From Rhipidocladum racemiflorum (taxonomy: Eukaryota > Streptophyta > Magnoliopsida > Poales > Poaceae): a DNA stretch of 64,000 bases. Both the position numbers and the translations under genes were made by a program. The stretch's first letter is position 1, and every line of letters starts with the position of its first letter. Of the stretch, positions 1-10,334 are shown piece by piece. The notes under the pieces were generated by a model. It worked only from the letters and a program-made list of their open reading frames with translations, did no database searches and was not told the DNA's origin. Where the stretch lies: NCBI GenBank assembly GCA_036346355.1, contig CM070581.1, forward strand, positions 7,998,001 through 8,062,000. Direction: 5' to 3'.

Positions 1-622
1 ATGGAGGGAGATACACGGATTTGGATCTATGGAGGAGAGAAGAGAAGCTTCTCTGTTCTTTCTCCCAGGAAAACATACGTACAAGGCCATCCCAAGGTTA
101 GGGATGACACTGTAGCGCCACGTGGCGGCCTGCGGTTGGTCGGCTTATACGCGAAAGTTCCGCCCTAGAGAAAAATTAGGAAAAATGGTCTAAAAATTCT
201 GGAAAAATTCCTAGAGCCATTTTAGATTATTTGGAACTCAATGGAAGTGGTTTGGTTGAATTTGGATGATTTTTGTGGAATTGGATATTCGGGCGCGGAT
301 CGCAGGCATTAAACAAAAGCCGCGCGAGATAAAATAGGAACGGATGTCCAAAAATCCGGGGAATGATTCCTAAAATCATTTCGGAATATTTGGAGCATTT
401 TAGAAGTGGTTTGGAGATTTTTGGAGCATTTTTGGACTCGGGTAAATTTTCGGGTCCCGGCGGGAACTGGAAAACCCGATTTTTCGCCCGGGAGGGAATT
501 AATTCCCGATTTCGGAGGGAAATGGATGCCAGGTTATTATAAACACCAAAGAAACTCCAACTTTTGAATTTACTTTATTTAAATTAGGTTTTTCTCCAGA
601 AAGCCAAAAAGAGGATGTTACA
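1..622 (-). mobile_element. End of a minus-strand long LTR (TGTAACATCC family), cut by the window edge
   Basis: Read on the minus strand, the segment starts TGTAACATCCTC at 622 and runs into AT-rich sequence and then repeated 'ggaaaaattc / tttggag' phrases. The same opening (TGTAACAYCC) occurs at 37071, 39956, 32423 and 63879 in this window, and two of those are bounded by 5-bp target duplications. I infer an LTR of the same broad class. The other end lies outside the window, so neither length nor target duplication can be checked. No coding capacity is seen. Confidence 0.5.
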
Positions 623-1185
623 AAAACATTATAATATCTTTTGAATATAGTTAAATACTATTTTCATTCTTTTTAAGTGACATTTTAGAACACGTGCAAT
701 CAAAATTTTAAACTTTAAATAAGGTTTTGACCATAAACCTATGTGCGGTAGCGCGGCGTGGACACAATCGCTTTCCCACTACGAGCCCCATGAGGACTAG
801 TAAAAATTATAAGTATATTATTTTATTTATAAATCTATTCATTTTTATATGTTAGAACTAAAACTTGAATCTATAAGTTTGGGTATAATTTTTGGAGCTA
901 TATTTTTACAAAATACAAAAATACTTATAAAATAATAAATAAAAGACATGTTATTTTTTAAAATATAATTTAACCTACTGTTTAGGGTCTGTTTGGCATA
1001 GCTTCTATTCTTGTATTCTAGTGCGAGTTGAGTGAAGTTATGCCAAACATCCTAACTCTATAAATATTCAGAATAAAAAAATAAAGAAGTGACTTGTAGT
1101 ATAAATTTTCAGAGTGGAGTTTTCCTACTCCTACATAGTAGAAGTACTAAAATACAAAATTACCCTCAAATTTTGGAGGTAATTA
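623..1185. other. AT-rich intergenic sequence, nothing firm
   Basis: No gene is visible. A short palindrome-like piece at about 985-1052 (GGGTCTGTTTGGCATAGC answered by GTTATGCCAAACATCC) looks like the two ends of a collapsed MITE, but no target duplication was found. Confidence 0.3.
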
Positions 1186-1768
1186 GGACCTGTTTGTTTC
1201 AGCTGGGGATTGTAGAAAACAACTTTTAAAACCTAGATTGTAATAGCTGGATTGTTAAAAGCTGGTGGTTGAAAAGCTGATGGTTGTTTGGCAATCCAGA
1301 TTATAGTTTGTTTGTATTGTTGTTTCTGCGTGGCAAAAGTCTGTTGTACCCTCGACCTATTTTGTTGCCTTATGTTCATGTTTTCGCACTTGTAGCTCAT
1401 TTATAAAACGCTGGAAATGCATAATTAAGTAACAAAAAATATATCATTCATACAAGATTGAACTCTTGTCTTTCATAAGAGTGTTTGCCTATGGTGCAGA
1501 GCATCGCAACTTGCTAACAAAAAATTAGACTACCTTGAAATGTGAATTGAATAGATTATGGCGTGAATAGTGGTGGGGTGAGGGGTAATGGTGGGTAATT
1601 TCGACAAAGTTTGATGGGCATTGTGGTCTTTTGCAAAAAAAGGCTGGGAAAGCTACTCCTGAGTGGATTGTAGAATTGCTACAATTTGACCTCCAAATTA
1701 TTACAATCTAGATTAAAAGTTGTCTGTTTATTCACCTTCTATAATCACAAGTTAAAACAAACATGCCC
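1186..1768. mobile_element. Non-autonomous DNA transposon with imperfect terminal inverted repeats
   Basis: The left end GGACCTGTTTGTTTCAGC and the reverse complement of the right end, GGGCATGTTTGTTTTAAC, match over most of about 26 bp, giving a 583-bp element without an ORF. Inner sequences near the two ends (AACTTTTAA and TTAAAAGTTG) are also inverted. No clear target duplication is visible, so the superfamily is left open. The last 70 bp or so are duplicated downstream as part of a 207-bp tandem repeat. Confidence 0.5.
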
Positions 1769-2110
1769 TTTCTATCGTCGCTAGAGATGGCAACGGGTCT
1801 ATACCCGACAGGTATCACCACCCCGTACCCGTACCTGTGTTAGTAAAATTCACCCGCTACAATACCCATACCCGCACGCGGGTACAAAATTTACCTGTAC
1901 CAAATTATTACAATCTAGATTAAAAGTTGTCTGTTTATTCACCTTCTATAATCACAAGTTAAAACAAACATGCCCTTTCTATCGTCGCTAGATATGGCAA
2001 CGGGTCTTACCCAACGGGTATCCCCACCCCGTACCCGTGTTAGTAAAATTCACCCACTACAATACCCATACCCGCACGCGGGTGCAAAATTTACCTATAC
2101 CTGTACCCAT
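1693..2110. repeat. 207-bp tandem duplication, two copies
   Basis: Copy 1 (about 1693-1899) and copy 2 (from about 1900) begin with the same 'ccaaattattacaatctag' and stay nearly identical through the MITE end at 1768 and the start of the next repeat ('gatggcaacgggt'). Copy 2 lacks a few bases in the GTACCCG-rich part. The unit spans the junction between two different elements, so the duplication is younger than both insertions. Confidence 0.85.
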
Positions 2111-2728
2111 GCGGGGAACGGGGACCCGGCGGGTAACCCGCACCCACGTTTATTGTAACTATGAGTAAAACATGATACAAACCCCTTTGAAGCACTTTGT
2201 TTCAGCTTTCTTTTGTTTTTACATCTTGTCAACAAATTGTGAACTTTTTCCATTATCATCCATACCAAAAGACACTGAATGCTTTAAATATATTGCTTTG
2301 TCCTACCTCAAAAGATAGATAATAGTATCAAAATAGAAATTCAGGAAGCTTGCCAAGTATCACTTGGTTGCAAAATGGGCAAGTCAAATAGAAAAAAGTA
2401 AGGATTATAAGACAATAATTACTTAGAATCAAATTCTTTATTTCATCTGATGATTCGATTGAGCTTACTCTCATGTAGAAAATGGATGCACTGAGCAACT
2501 CATTAAAGTTCTTGAGCTTCTCATGAACTTTATTCTTTCCAACCAATTCCACTTATACATACTTCTGACTCGTACCCGCAGGTGAACGGGTATGAGTAAT
2601 AGCAGAATGGACACGTACGCTTTACCCACTGAGTAGTAGCTTTTGTCCATTAATAAACTCATGGATATAAAAAATTATTCCCTAATAGAGTATACCCATT
2701 GGGTTTTGGGGTCCTCGGTGCCATCTAT
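1990..2728. mobile_element. Probable hAT-like non-autonomous element rich in ACCCG/GGGTA
   Basis: The left end reads TAGATATGGCAACGGG and the right end, reversed, TAGATGGCACCGAGG, so the termini are loosely inverted. Both ends are flanked inward by ACCCGTACCCG-type repeats. This ending style (TAG-ATGGCAACGGGT) is common among plant hAT-derived repeats. The inner part is AT-rich with only chance ORFs. No 8-bp target duplication is visible. Confidence 0.4.
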
Positions 2729-2964
2729 ATTATTAGGCCCCGTTTGGTACGGTTCCAGATTCTAATGGAAACGGAAACGGTTCCAGATTCTTGGTAGAAA
2801 CGTTTCAGGTAGAATCAGAATCACTTTCTGCAAACCGTTTGGTACGGTTCCAGATTCTAGTAGAAACTAGTGAAACTGGGTTGAGGGTGATTCAGCCACG
2901 ACGTGGAAAAAGAAGAAACGTTTCGAGTTTTAACCTATTTGGCTGGGTTTCTCCCAGATTCTAA

Positions 2965-3851
2965 GAGCATCTCCAGCAAGGGCCCCTAAAACAGAGTCCC
3001 TATTTTGGATTTAGGGACTCCCCCTATTTTTTGAGGCCCTGTTTTCAGAGCACAAGTCCAAAGAATGTTCTAAATCTCAAATTTCTATTTTACTTTTTCT
3101 CCTATTTTGACATATCCGCTATGTATAATCTTCATTTGACACCACTAAAATTCAATCAAAAATATTTGTAATACATAAAACATAAGCATATTAACATTTA
3201 CAATTTAAAAACATGAAATTTCAAATTTAAATTTAAAATTTTCAAAACATGATAAAATTTTCGAAACCTCTCATGTATTTCCCTATCTTCAATAATATGG
3301 GTTGTACTCGTGTCCCTGGGAATTGGGGCTAAGAGCATCTCCAGCAGAGCCCCTAAATCAGCCCCTAAACCTTAAAATAGGGAGTGTAGTAAAAAAAAAC
3401 AGATCCAGCAGGGCCCCAACTCAAGCCCCTAAAATTAGGGGGCCCCTAAATTTGCCTCCTCAGCCCCAATTCCCAGGGGGCCCCAACTCATGCCCCTAAA
3501 TTTGCCTTCTCAGCCCCAATTCCCAGGGACACGAGTACAACCCCTATTATTGAAGATAGGGAAATACATGAGAGGTTTCGAAAATTTTATCATGTTTTGA
3601 AAATTTTAAATTTAAATTTGAAATTTCATGTTTTTAAATTGTAAATGTTAATATGCTTATGTTTTATGTATTAAAAATATTTTTGATTGAATTTTAGTGG
3701 TGTCAAATGAAGATTATACATAGCGGATATGTTAAAATAGGAGAAAAAGTAAAATAGGGGCTGTTGCTGGACTTGTGCTCTGAAAACAGGACCTCAAAAA
3801 ATAGGGGGAGTCCCTAAATCCAAAATAGGGACCCTGTTTTAGGAGCCTTTG
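2965..3851. mobile_element. Head-to-head pair of GAGCATCTCC MITEs forming a long inverted repeat
   Basis: A copy starting at 3333 (GAGCATCTCCAGCAGAGC, after TAA) matches the complete 559-bp element at 28635-29193 but lacks its last 20 bp or so. Immediately left, 2965-3330 is the reverse complement of the right two-thirds of the same element (about 3515-3851). Transcribed RNA could fold into a stem of roughly 340-365 bp with a loop of about 180 bases. The arms differ only by scattered substitutions and small indels. Confidence 0.8.
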
Positions 3852-4136
3852 CTCATCTCCAAGAGAGGGCCCTAAAAATGAGCCTTAAATTTTAATTTAG
3901 GACCCCAACTAATTAGATTTAGGGCTCCAATGAAATATTCACTCCAGCAATTAGGCCCTAAAACTTAATGAAGATAGGGCTCAATCACAGAGTTGCTAAA
4001 TATAGCTACTCTCCCATGGGCCTTAAAACAATTTGATAAATTTTAACAATTTAGGGTCCTTGCTGGAGTGACCTTTTCCTCTAAAAGCTCTATAATTCAA
4101 GTTAGGACTATATTTAGGGCCCTCTTGGAGATACTC
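3850..4136. mobile_element. Tourist-like MITE, GAGCATCTCCAAGAG type
   Basis: This is about 287 bp and nearly identical in layout to the copies at 9365-9651 and 22416-22701. It starts CATCTCCAAGAGAGGG, with the first bases lost at the junction with the preceding MITE, and ends CTTGGAGATACTC followed by TAA (4137-4139). There is no coding sequence. It sits inside the Tourist-like element 2736-4175. Confidence 0.75.
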
Positions 4137-4178
4137 TAATAAAAACAGCCCGGTTCCAAGTTGCGAAACGAGGCCTTA

Positions 4179-5486
4179 GTCGCAAATACCACGGAGCAAT
4201 ACCCCGAACCGAGCCCCCACCCTCTCGTTCCTCTCCCACCCACCTCACGCTTCCTCCCTTACGCACGCGCGGCGGCTCGAACCCTAGGCGGCGGCGGCGG
4301 CGGCGGCGGCGGCGGCTCCTCCCCACGCTGCGGATCTTGGCCACCACCTCGCCCCGCTCTTCGACTCCCTCCGCGAGGTCCTCAGCTCCGACTCCCGCGT
4401 AGTTGGCAAGTACTCTCTCCCGGTCTACCCTCCTGCTTCCCGTCCAAAGTCAGACATCGCTCCACCGTTCGCGTCCCCCTTCTCCGGCGGCCGGCGCGGT
4501 GAGCTCTTCTCCTCCCCTTCCTTCGTTTCCACCGCTCTCCAGATCTCCCTCTCCCCCTTCTCCGGCGGCCGGCGCTGTGAGCTCATCTCCTCCCCTTCCT
4601 TCGTTTCCACCGTTCTCCAGATCTCCCCCTCCCCCTTTTCCGGCCGCCGGCGCGGTGAGCTCCAACCGGAGATCCCCCGTCAACATCCTCGTGGGGGATC
4701 ATTTCTTTCCTCTGAGCAACCTCATCCAAATCTTTCTTTATGAGATGGATACTCCAATCCATGCAGTTTGTTGCGTGGTGGAGTACTACTAGCAGTTTAT
4801 TCCAAAATTTTGGGGGGTTCAACTGAACCCCCATGCCCCACGTTAGGTCCGCCCCTGTAACCTTGTCTGCGTATGCTTGATTATTCTATCTTGGCTGCAA
4901 AATCATTTGAGTTACCTGCAAATGGAACTCTCTATTCACATGCGTATTGTACTTAGCTTTTTTTCCTAGCCTGGTGTAGTTCACTATTGCCACTCAGAAA
5001 CAATATCATCTATGCTTGATGGGCATTGTGGTGATCTGATACACTTATAGTTGATTGCTGCAAAAATCTTGCATATATCCATTTTTTTGTCGGAATGTTT
5101 TGTGTGATGAACTTTGGTCTACAAGGACGTGTTGATGATAATTTAGGTTGCTTGCTTGTTCTTTCACTCCATGTTATGTTTAAAGTATGTTGGTTCGAAA
5201 AAAATTTAATCTCTATTGTTTTAATTGTACGTGCTCATGAGTTTCTTATTTAATGCTGTAGTTTGGACCTTAATGCTGGTCCAATTGGGGTATCAGGAAT
5301 GCAACTTGTGCTAACAAGAAAATTAATTATATGCAACACGATCTAGTCAACTCCTAACACAGTGAATTGTTTTGATGAATTTTCTATTTTCATTAATTTT
5401 ATTTACAAGCTTTCCTATGGGGGAACTGGGCACCTAATGTTTTTCTCCAAGTCCCTAATATTTTTGTTGGTGTTTGTGTTTGGCAG
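4179..5486 (+). promoter_or_regulatory. 5' leader of eRF1 with leader intron and three tandem donor sites
   Basis: The segment from about 4179 is C-rich with a (GGC)n run at 4284-4315, as expected for a grass 5' UTR. The acceptor TTTGGCAG ends at 5486, 27 bp before the start codon. The donor is uncertain. Candidates are GT at 4410 and three GTGAGCTC donors at 4499, 4577 and 4655, which recur because a 78-bp unit is present three times. The middle one has T instead of G at position -1. The intron (roughly 0.8-1.1 kb) contains a fragment at about 4805-4858 ending in GGTCCGCCCCTG, a typical plant transposon end. A 5'-leader intron upstream of an intronless eRF1 coding region is usual in plants. 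Confidence 0.6.
4473..4660 (+). repeat. 78-bp tandem repeat, two full units plus a partial third
   Basis: The unit CCCCCTTCTCCGGCGGCCGG...GTGAGCTC recurs at exact 78-bp spacing, with GT of the GTGAGCTC motif at 4499, 4577 and 4655. It lies in the eRF1 leader region. The units differ by single bases (GCGCGGTGAG, GCGCTGTGAG, GCGCGGTGAG). 78 is divisible by three, but the region is not expected to be translated. Confidence 0.85.
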
Positions 5487-5513
5487 TCTACAGACATACG
5501 AGGCTCTGTCAAG

Positions 5514-6827
5514 ATGTCTGAAAGCCATGAAACTGATAGGAACATTGAGATCTGGAAGATTAAGAAGCTAATCAAGGCACTGGAGTCAGCTAGAGGCAAT
5601 GGTACGAGCATGATCTCTCTTATTATGCCTCCACGTGACCAGATTGCTCGAGTGGCTAAGATGTTAGGTGATGAATATGGTACTGCTTCAAACATCAAGA
5701 GTAGAGTTAATCGCCAATCTGTTTTGGGTGCCATCACCTCAGCTCAGCAGAGGCTGAAGCTGTATAATAAAGTTCCTCCCAATGGATTGGTTCTCTACAC
5801 AGGAACCATTGTTACTGAAGATGGAAAGGAAAAGAAAGTTACTATTGATTTCGAGCCCTTCAAGCCTATAAATGTATCATTGTACCTTTGTGACAACAAG
5901 TTTCACACTGAGGCTTTAAATGAGCTCTTGGAATCTGATGACAAGTTTGGGTTCATTGTTATGGATGGTAACGGTACTCTTTTTGGCACACTAAGTGGCA
6001 ATACCCGTGAAGTGCTCCACAAATTCACTGTTGATCTGCCAAAGAAGCATGGCAGAGGAGGGCAGTCTGCTCTACGTTTTGCTCGGCTTAGGATGGAAAA
6101 ACGTCATAATTATGTCCGGAAAACAGCTGAGCTTGCTACTCAGTTTTTCATTAATCCAGCTACCAGTCAGCCTAATGTTGCAGGACTAATTCTTGCTGGT
6201 TCTGCTGATTTTAAGACAGAGCTGAGCCAATCTGACATGTTTGATCAGCGACTGCAAGCCAAGATACTTAATGTGGTTGATGTTTCTTATGGTGGTGAGA
6301 ATGGTTTCAACCAAGCTATTGAGTTGTCAGCTGAGATTCTAGCAAACGTGAAGTTCATACAGGAGAAGAAGCTAATTGGCAAGTATTTCGAAGAGATCAG
6401 TCAAGATACTGGGAAATATGTCTTTAGTGTTGATGACACTCTTAAGGCTCTTGAAATGGGTGCTGTTGAGACACTGATAGTGTGGGAGAATCTGGATGTC
6501 AACAGATATGTGCTCAAGAACTGTGCCTCTGGGGAAACTGTTATAAAACATTTGAACAAAGAGCAGGAAACTGATCAGAGCCACTTTCGTGATCCAGCAA
6601 CTAATGCAGAGTTGGAAGTTCAGGATAAAATGTCTCTTTTGGAATGGTTTGCTAATGAGTACAAGAAGTTTGGTTGCTCGCTTGAGTTTGTCACTAACAA
6701 ATCTCAAGAGGGATCTCAGTTCTGTAGAGGCTTTGGTGGCATTGGTGGTATCTTGCGCTACCAGCTAGATATCAGGTCTTTTGACGAGCTTTCTGACGAT
6801 GAGGGTTTGTATGAAGACTCCGATTAG
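5514..6827 (+). CDS. eRF1: Eukaryotic peptide chain release factor subunit 1 (eRF1)
   Basis: This class I release factor binds the ribosomal A site, reads all three stop codons and triggers hydrolysis of peptidyl-tRNA, working with the GTPase eRF3 in the cytosol. The 437-residue intronless frame has the full family architecture. Domain 1 carries the NIKS motif at residues 60-63 and YLCDNKF at 124-130, both used in stop-codon reading. Domain 2 carries [12 protein letters not shown] with the catalytic GGQ at 182-184. Domain 3, which contacts eRF3, follows, with an acidic C-terminal end ([11 protein letters not shown]). Length is as expected for plant eRF1, and no frameshift or missing motif was found. 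The ATG at 5514 gives the expected [10 protein letters not shown] start 27 bp after the leader-intron acceptor. Codon use is moderate in GC, unlike the GC-rich NPH3 gene. Both sides are bordered by related Tourist-like MITEs. Confidence 0.97.
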   Translation: MSESHETDRNIEIWKIKKLIKALESARGNGTSMISLIMPPRDQIARVAKMLGDEYGTASNIKSRVNRQSVLGAITSAQQRLKLYNKVPPNGLVLYTGTIVTEDGKEKKVTIDFEPFKPINVSLYLCDNKFHTEALNELLESDDKFGFIVMDGNGTLFGTLSGNTREVLHKFTVDLPKKHGRGGQSALRFARLRMEKRHNYVRKTAELATQFFINPATSQPNVAGLILAGSADFKTELSQSDMFDQRLQAKILNVVDVSYGGENGFNQAIELSAEILANVKFIQEKKLIGKYFEEISQDTGKYVFSVDDTLKALEMGAVETLIVWENLDVNRYVLKNCASGETVIKHLNKEQETDQSHFRDPATNAELEVQDKMSLLEWFANEYKKFGCSLEFVTNKSQEGSQFCRGFGGIGGILRYQLDIRSFDELSDDEGLYEDSD

Positions 6828-7500
6828 CAATCAGCCAATCACATGACTGTGCTGGCCCATGGAAGGACGCCACAGCTGCAACAGCTCGGTTTTGCTCTAC
6901 TTACGCAGTAACACTTCAAAAGCAGCTGTATGCAAATTATTTCTTGCCGTGGCAAAATAGCTTATAATTTTGTTTTTAATTTTACTTCATAATAATTTGT
7001 TTTGACTGTTCCTCCCCTTTGTTTCGGATCCAGAGATTGTTGGTCGTGGGCCCAGCCTCATGCCATGCTGAAGGAGTTTGATACCAAATGATTACGAGTC
7101 ACCATCATCGTAGCAACGTGTCAAGAAGTTACCGTACTTGAAGGCTAAGCTCGTTATAGCTAGCTGATGCCTTGTGCTTCTATTCAGTCGTCGTCTATTG
7201 TCGGTTTGTTACCGTGTCCCCAAGTTCTGGAATTCTAGTGTCTGTTTGGATATTCAGCGTGGTGAATGCAACTCAAAACTAATAAGTATTGTACTTGCAA
7301 TCTGCTACTCTTGCGGTTTTTGCAATGAAGATAATATTATGCTATTTTGCTCGTCTTACTGCGTGATCGACCTTCTTGTGTGCCGCCAGCTGGTTGAATG
7401 TTTCGTCCCCTGCAGTTCCACTGTACATTTGTACCTTGACAGTGTTTAAATCTGATTGGGTGTATCATTACCATTAAGTTACACAGAATTAGCCTAATAA
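6828..7500 (+). other. Probable eRF1 3' UTR and downstream flank
   Basis: About 670 bp between the eRF1 stop codon and the MITE at 7501. It is T-rich in places (6960-7020) with AATAAT at about 6990 and AATAAG at about 7281 as possible poly(A) signals. I cannot place the true cleavage site. A short ORF at 7174-7449 has no recognisable features and is probably UTR. Confidence 0.45.
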
Positions 7501-7780
7501 GGCCCCGTTTTGTATGGTTCCAGATTCTAGTAGAAACGGAAACGGTTCCAGATTCTTGGTAGAAACGTTTTAGGTAGAATCAGAATAACTTTCTGCAAAC
7601 CGTTTGGTACAGTTCCAGATTCTAGTAAAAACTAGTGAAACGGGGTTGAGGGTGATTCAACCACGGTGTGGAAAAAGGAGAAACGTTCCGAGGAGAATCG
7701 TTCTGAATTTTAGCTCGTTTGACTGGGTTTCTCCCAGATTCTAGTAGAAATAGCTCGGTTCCAAATTGCCAAACGGGACC
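7501..7780. mobile_element. Complete Tourist-like MITE, 280 bp
   Basis: It begins GGCCCCGTTTTGTATGG and ends TTGCCAAACGGGACC, with inverted termini, and is flanked by TAA on both sides (7498-7500 and 7781-7783). TAA/TTA target duplications are the hallmark of PIF/Harbinger-derived Tourist MITEs. It is the uninterrupted sister of the split element at 2736-4175 and lies just downstream of eRF1. Confidence 0.85.
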
Positions 7781-7899
7781 TAAGGGATTTGCTATTTGCT
7801 AGACGGTCGTGCCGAAGCCATGTCCAGTGGTCACGGAATCCTCTGAAGTCTGAACCAAATCGACATCTGAACGTAAGGAAAAATCATTACTGGATAATG

Positions 7900-8130
7900 C
7901 AGGCAGGGGCGTGTGGAGCGCGTTCAGCTGGCATGTGTTTGAGCGTGAATTGTGCGAGCGAAACCTCTACCTCGCCCCCCAGCCTCTGGCGCCTACGGCG
8001 CCGAGTGTAAGCGTGTGTATATGTATTGGGGATGTACGTGCGAGATATATGTTTGTGTTTGTAGTCTGATGATTGTTCTTCTGCTTTAATGAATACGAGA
8101 GCTTTGATCAAATTTCAAAAAAGAAAAAGG
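7900..8130 (+). mobile_element. Possible 5'-truncated LINE or SINE tail
   Basis: The sequence ends 'ctttaatgaatacgagagct...aaatttcaaaaaagaaaaagg', a T/G-rich body followed by an A-rich tail, resembling grass LINE/SINE 3' ends. A similar tail (TTTACTGAAATGCCAGAGCT then poly-A) occurs at 37523-37620 with a clear target duplication. Here no clean duplication was found, so the start is approximate. Confidence 0.4.
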
Positions 8131-8484
8131 AAAAAATTTCTCGCGAAGCAACTCAAGGTTGGCGGCCGGCCTGGCCGTTCGTTGGTAGAATGTTCTGTTT
8201 TACCATCGGTTGCGTGTTCTGATTGAATTGACAAGCAGGAAAGCAAGATGAACATACAGAATTAGTCTATCACGTGACGTGACTCGTGAATCCCACCCCC
8301 GACAAGACTAGGAGCGTTGAGCATTGCTGCTGATAGGGGTGCTATCTTCAGTCTCGAAGAATAATGGTCGCGCCAACTGCATCTGCTTAAATCCTAATTG
8401 CGGTCCCAGGACCCAGCTCAAGTAACATAAACAGTAGAGAACATGATTAACATGTTGTCCTGTTGACATCGTGTTCACTATTTA

Positions 8485-8750
8485 CTTCCTGCTCTTGTCA
8501 CAAATTGTTATCGTTTTGGATATATGTGGTGTTAAATTTTCAGAACTTTTAACTTGTCACTAACTTTTTACATATTTAAATTAGATATATGAAGATTATG
8601 TGTGTAGATTTGTCTCGAAAAGTGCTTTCATCGTATTATAATTTTATTGGGTTTTATAAATATATTATAATAAAAATTAGCGACCAAAGATGTGTTTTGG
8701 AGACTGTATCGATGTTCAAAACGACGACTATTTGTGATCGGAGGGAGCAC
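8485..8750. mobile_element. Stowaway MITE, 266 bp
   Basis: The termini CTTCCTGCTCTTGTCACAA and (reversed) GTGCTCCCTCCGATCACAA follow the CTCCCTCCGTYCCACAA consensus of grass Stowaway elements. TA target duplications are at 8483-8484 and 8751-8752. The inner sequence is AT-rich and non-coding. Confidence 0.8.
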
Positions 8751-8985
8751 TACCTACCGGTCTGTTTGGAAATTGGAATGCAAGGATTTTACGTGAGGCT
8801 GAAGGCTGTATGGTGTTCTTGATGAAGGAATGTTTAGGCGTCTAGGCGATTCCTGTGGAATATAACGCAGGAAGACTTTTACCCATGGAGTAATGTTCCC
8901 CTCAGACTGATGGCAAGAACCACAACTCCACAGGGTTTTGTAATGACGAACTTCCTCTAGCTGGTTCTTGACCGTCTCTGAGAGT

Positions 8986-10061
8986 CAGGGGTGGACCCAG
9001 TAAAGGCGAGGGGCGCACTGGACATCCTCTTAGATACCCTGTTAGATTTCTCTCTCTCTATGTACTAGAGAGTGTATAAGCATCTTCCGGATGTTTTTGT
9101 CTTAAATAACATTCAAATTTTAAACCGTATAATTAAAAATTTAACCGTTAGATCAAATCGTAGGATCGGATGTAATCGATACTTCTGAATATCAATAATG
9201 ATCCAATGCTCTCAAATTTGGATGATTTCAACAAACAAAAACAACAGGATGATGTTTATCAAATCCTTGCACAAAATACAGTGCTATTAATTAGCACCTC
9301 TGACCAAAGCTACACTAACGTAGTAAGAACTGATTAAGGAGCCAGACTTCTGCATAAATAATAAGAGCATCTCCAAGAGAGAGCCCTAAAAATGAGCCTT
9401 AAATTTTAATTTAGGACCCCAACTAATTAGATTTAGGGCTCCAACGAAATATTCACTCCAGCAATTAGGCCCTAAAACCCAACAAAGATAGGGCTCAATC
9501 ACAGAGTTGCTAAATATAGCTACTCTCCTAGGGGGCCTAAAACAATTTGCTAAATTTTAACAATTTAGGACCCTTGTTGGAGTTAATCTTTCCCCCAAAA
9601 GCCCTATAATTCAAGTTAGGATCATATTTAGGGCCCCTCTTGGAGATGCTCTAAGGTGCACCAGAGAAATGCCAATTCTTTTAGGTGCTTAAGATGTGTT
9701 TTTTTTTACATCTCAAAAAGAAAAGGTGTGATTTTGCTAGCTCCAAAGTTCAGACTTTTTATCATTTTTAAAAGTTACCAAAATTGATATTAAGAAAGTA
9801 CCAAAAGGTACTAAATATAGGTATTCCGGGTAGTATAGAGGATAAATATAAACCGTGATAACTGTACTTATGTCCAAATTTGATTGACGGTACGTATGCG
9901 TGCATGAAGCCATCTCTTGATCTGAACTATCCACTGTGAAGGGGCCAATGCAGGGAGGCACACGTAACATACACAGGAACCATTTTTTACGAGAACCATT
10001 TTTTGCTATTACGTACGCTTAGAAAGAAATCATTGGGGTGCCTACATATTAGATCCGCCCT
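8986..10061. mobile_element. Probable hAT-like non-autonomous element interrupted by a Tourist MITE
   Basis: The left end CAGGGGTGGACCCAG and the reversed right end CAAGGGCGGATCTAATATG share a CARGGGYGGAYCYA-type terminus common in plant hAT repeats. The interior has no coding sequence and is split by the MITE at 9365-9651. An 8-bp duplication is not apparent, so the boundaries are tentative. Confidence 0.4.
9365..9651. mobile_element. Complete Tourist-like MITE, GAGCATCTCCAAGAG type, 287 bp
   Basis: The ends GAGCATCTCCAAGAGAG and (reversed) GAGCATCTCCAAGAGGGG are near-perfect inverted repeats, flanked by TAA at 9362-9364 and 9652-9654. It is the best-preserved reference in this window for the copies at 3850 and 22416. 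Confidence 0.9.
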
Positions 10062-10334
10062 TGCGACCGTGTGATCCAACAGCGCAGAGCACACGTAACA
10101 TACACAGGAACAAAGAGCCAAGCAGGGAGAGAAAAAAAAATCCATTTATCCATCGCTAGCATTTCATGACAACATGAACAGTCGAACACGTGCGAGAGGA
10201 ATTGCATGCACAGGCCGGGCAAGATTCGTCAAACATATCACCCACGCATGTCGTAGGCGCCGTTACATTCATCGCGAAAGAAAAAGGCGCGCGCAACGCG
10301 TACGCTGTCTCGACATCACCTTATGCAGTTATGC

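Larger units (their letters stand above)
2736..4175. mobile_element. Tourist-like MITE split by nested MITE insertions
   Basis: The left end GGCCCCGTTTGGTACGG starts after TTA (2733-2735). Its right end, about 4137-4175, finishes ...GCGAAACGAGGCC and is followed by TTA (4176-4178). The two pieces align with the uninterrupted relative at 7501-7780: 2736-2962 is its left four-fifths and 4137-4175 its last 40 bp. The 1.17 kb in between consists of other MITEs, so this is an older element interrupted later. The right end lies directly against the eRF1 leader. Confidence 0.85.

Noticed and set aside
4161..4502. 113-codon open frame in the eRF1 leader
   Set aside because: It consists of Pro/Gly/Arg low-complexity from the (GGC)n and C-rich leader, lacks a convincing ATG context and overlaps candidate splice donors.
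5399..5737. Minus-strand ORF overlapping the start of eRF1
   Set aside because: Shadow of the eRF1 coding frame. No domain.
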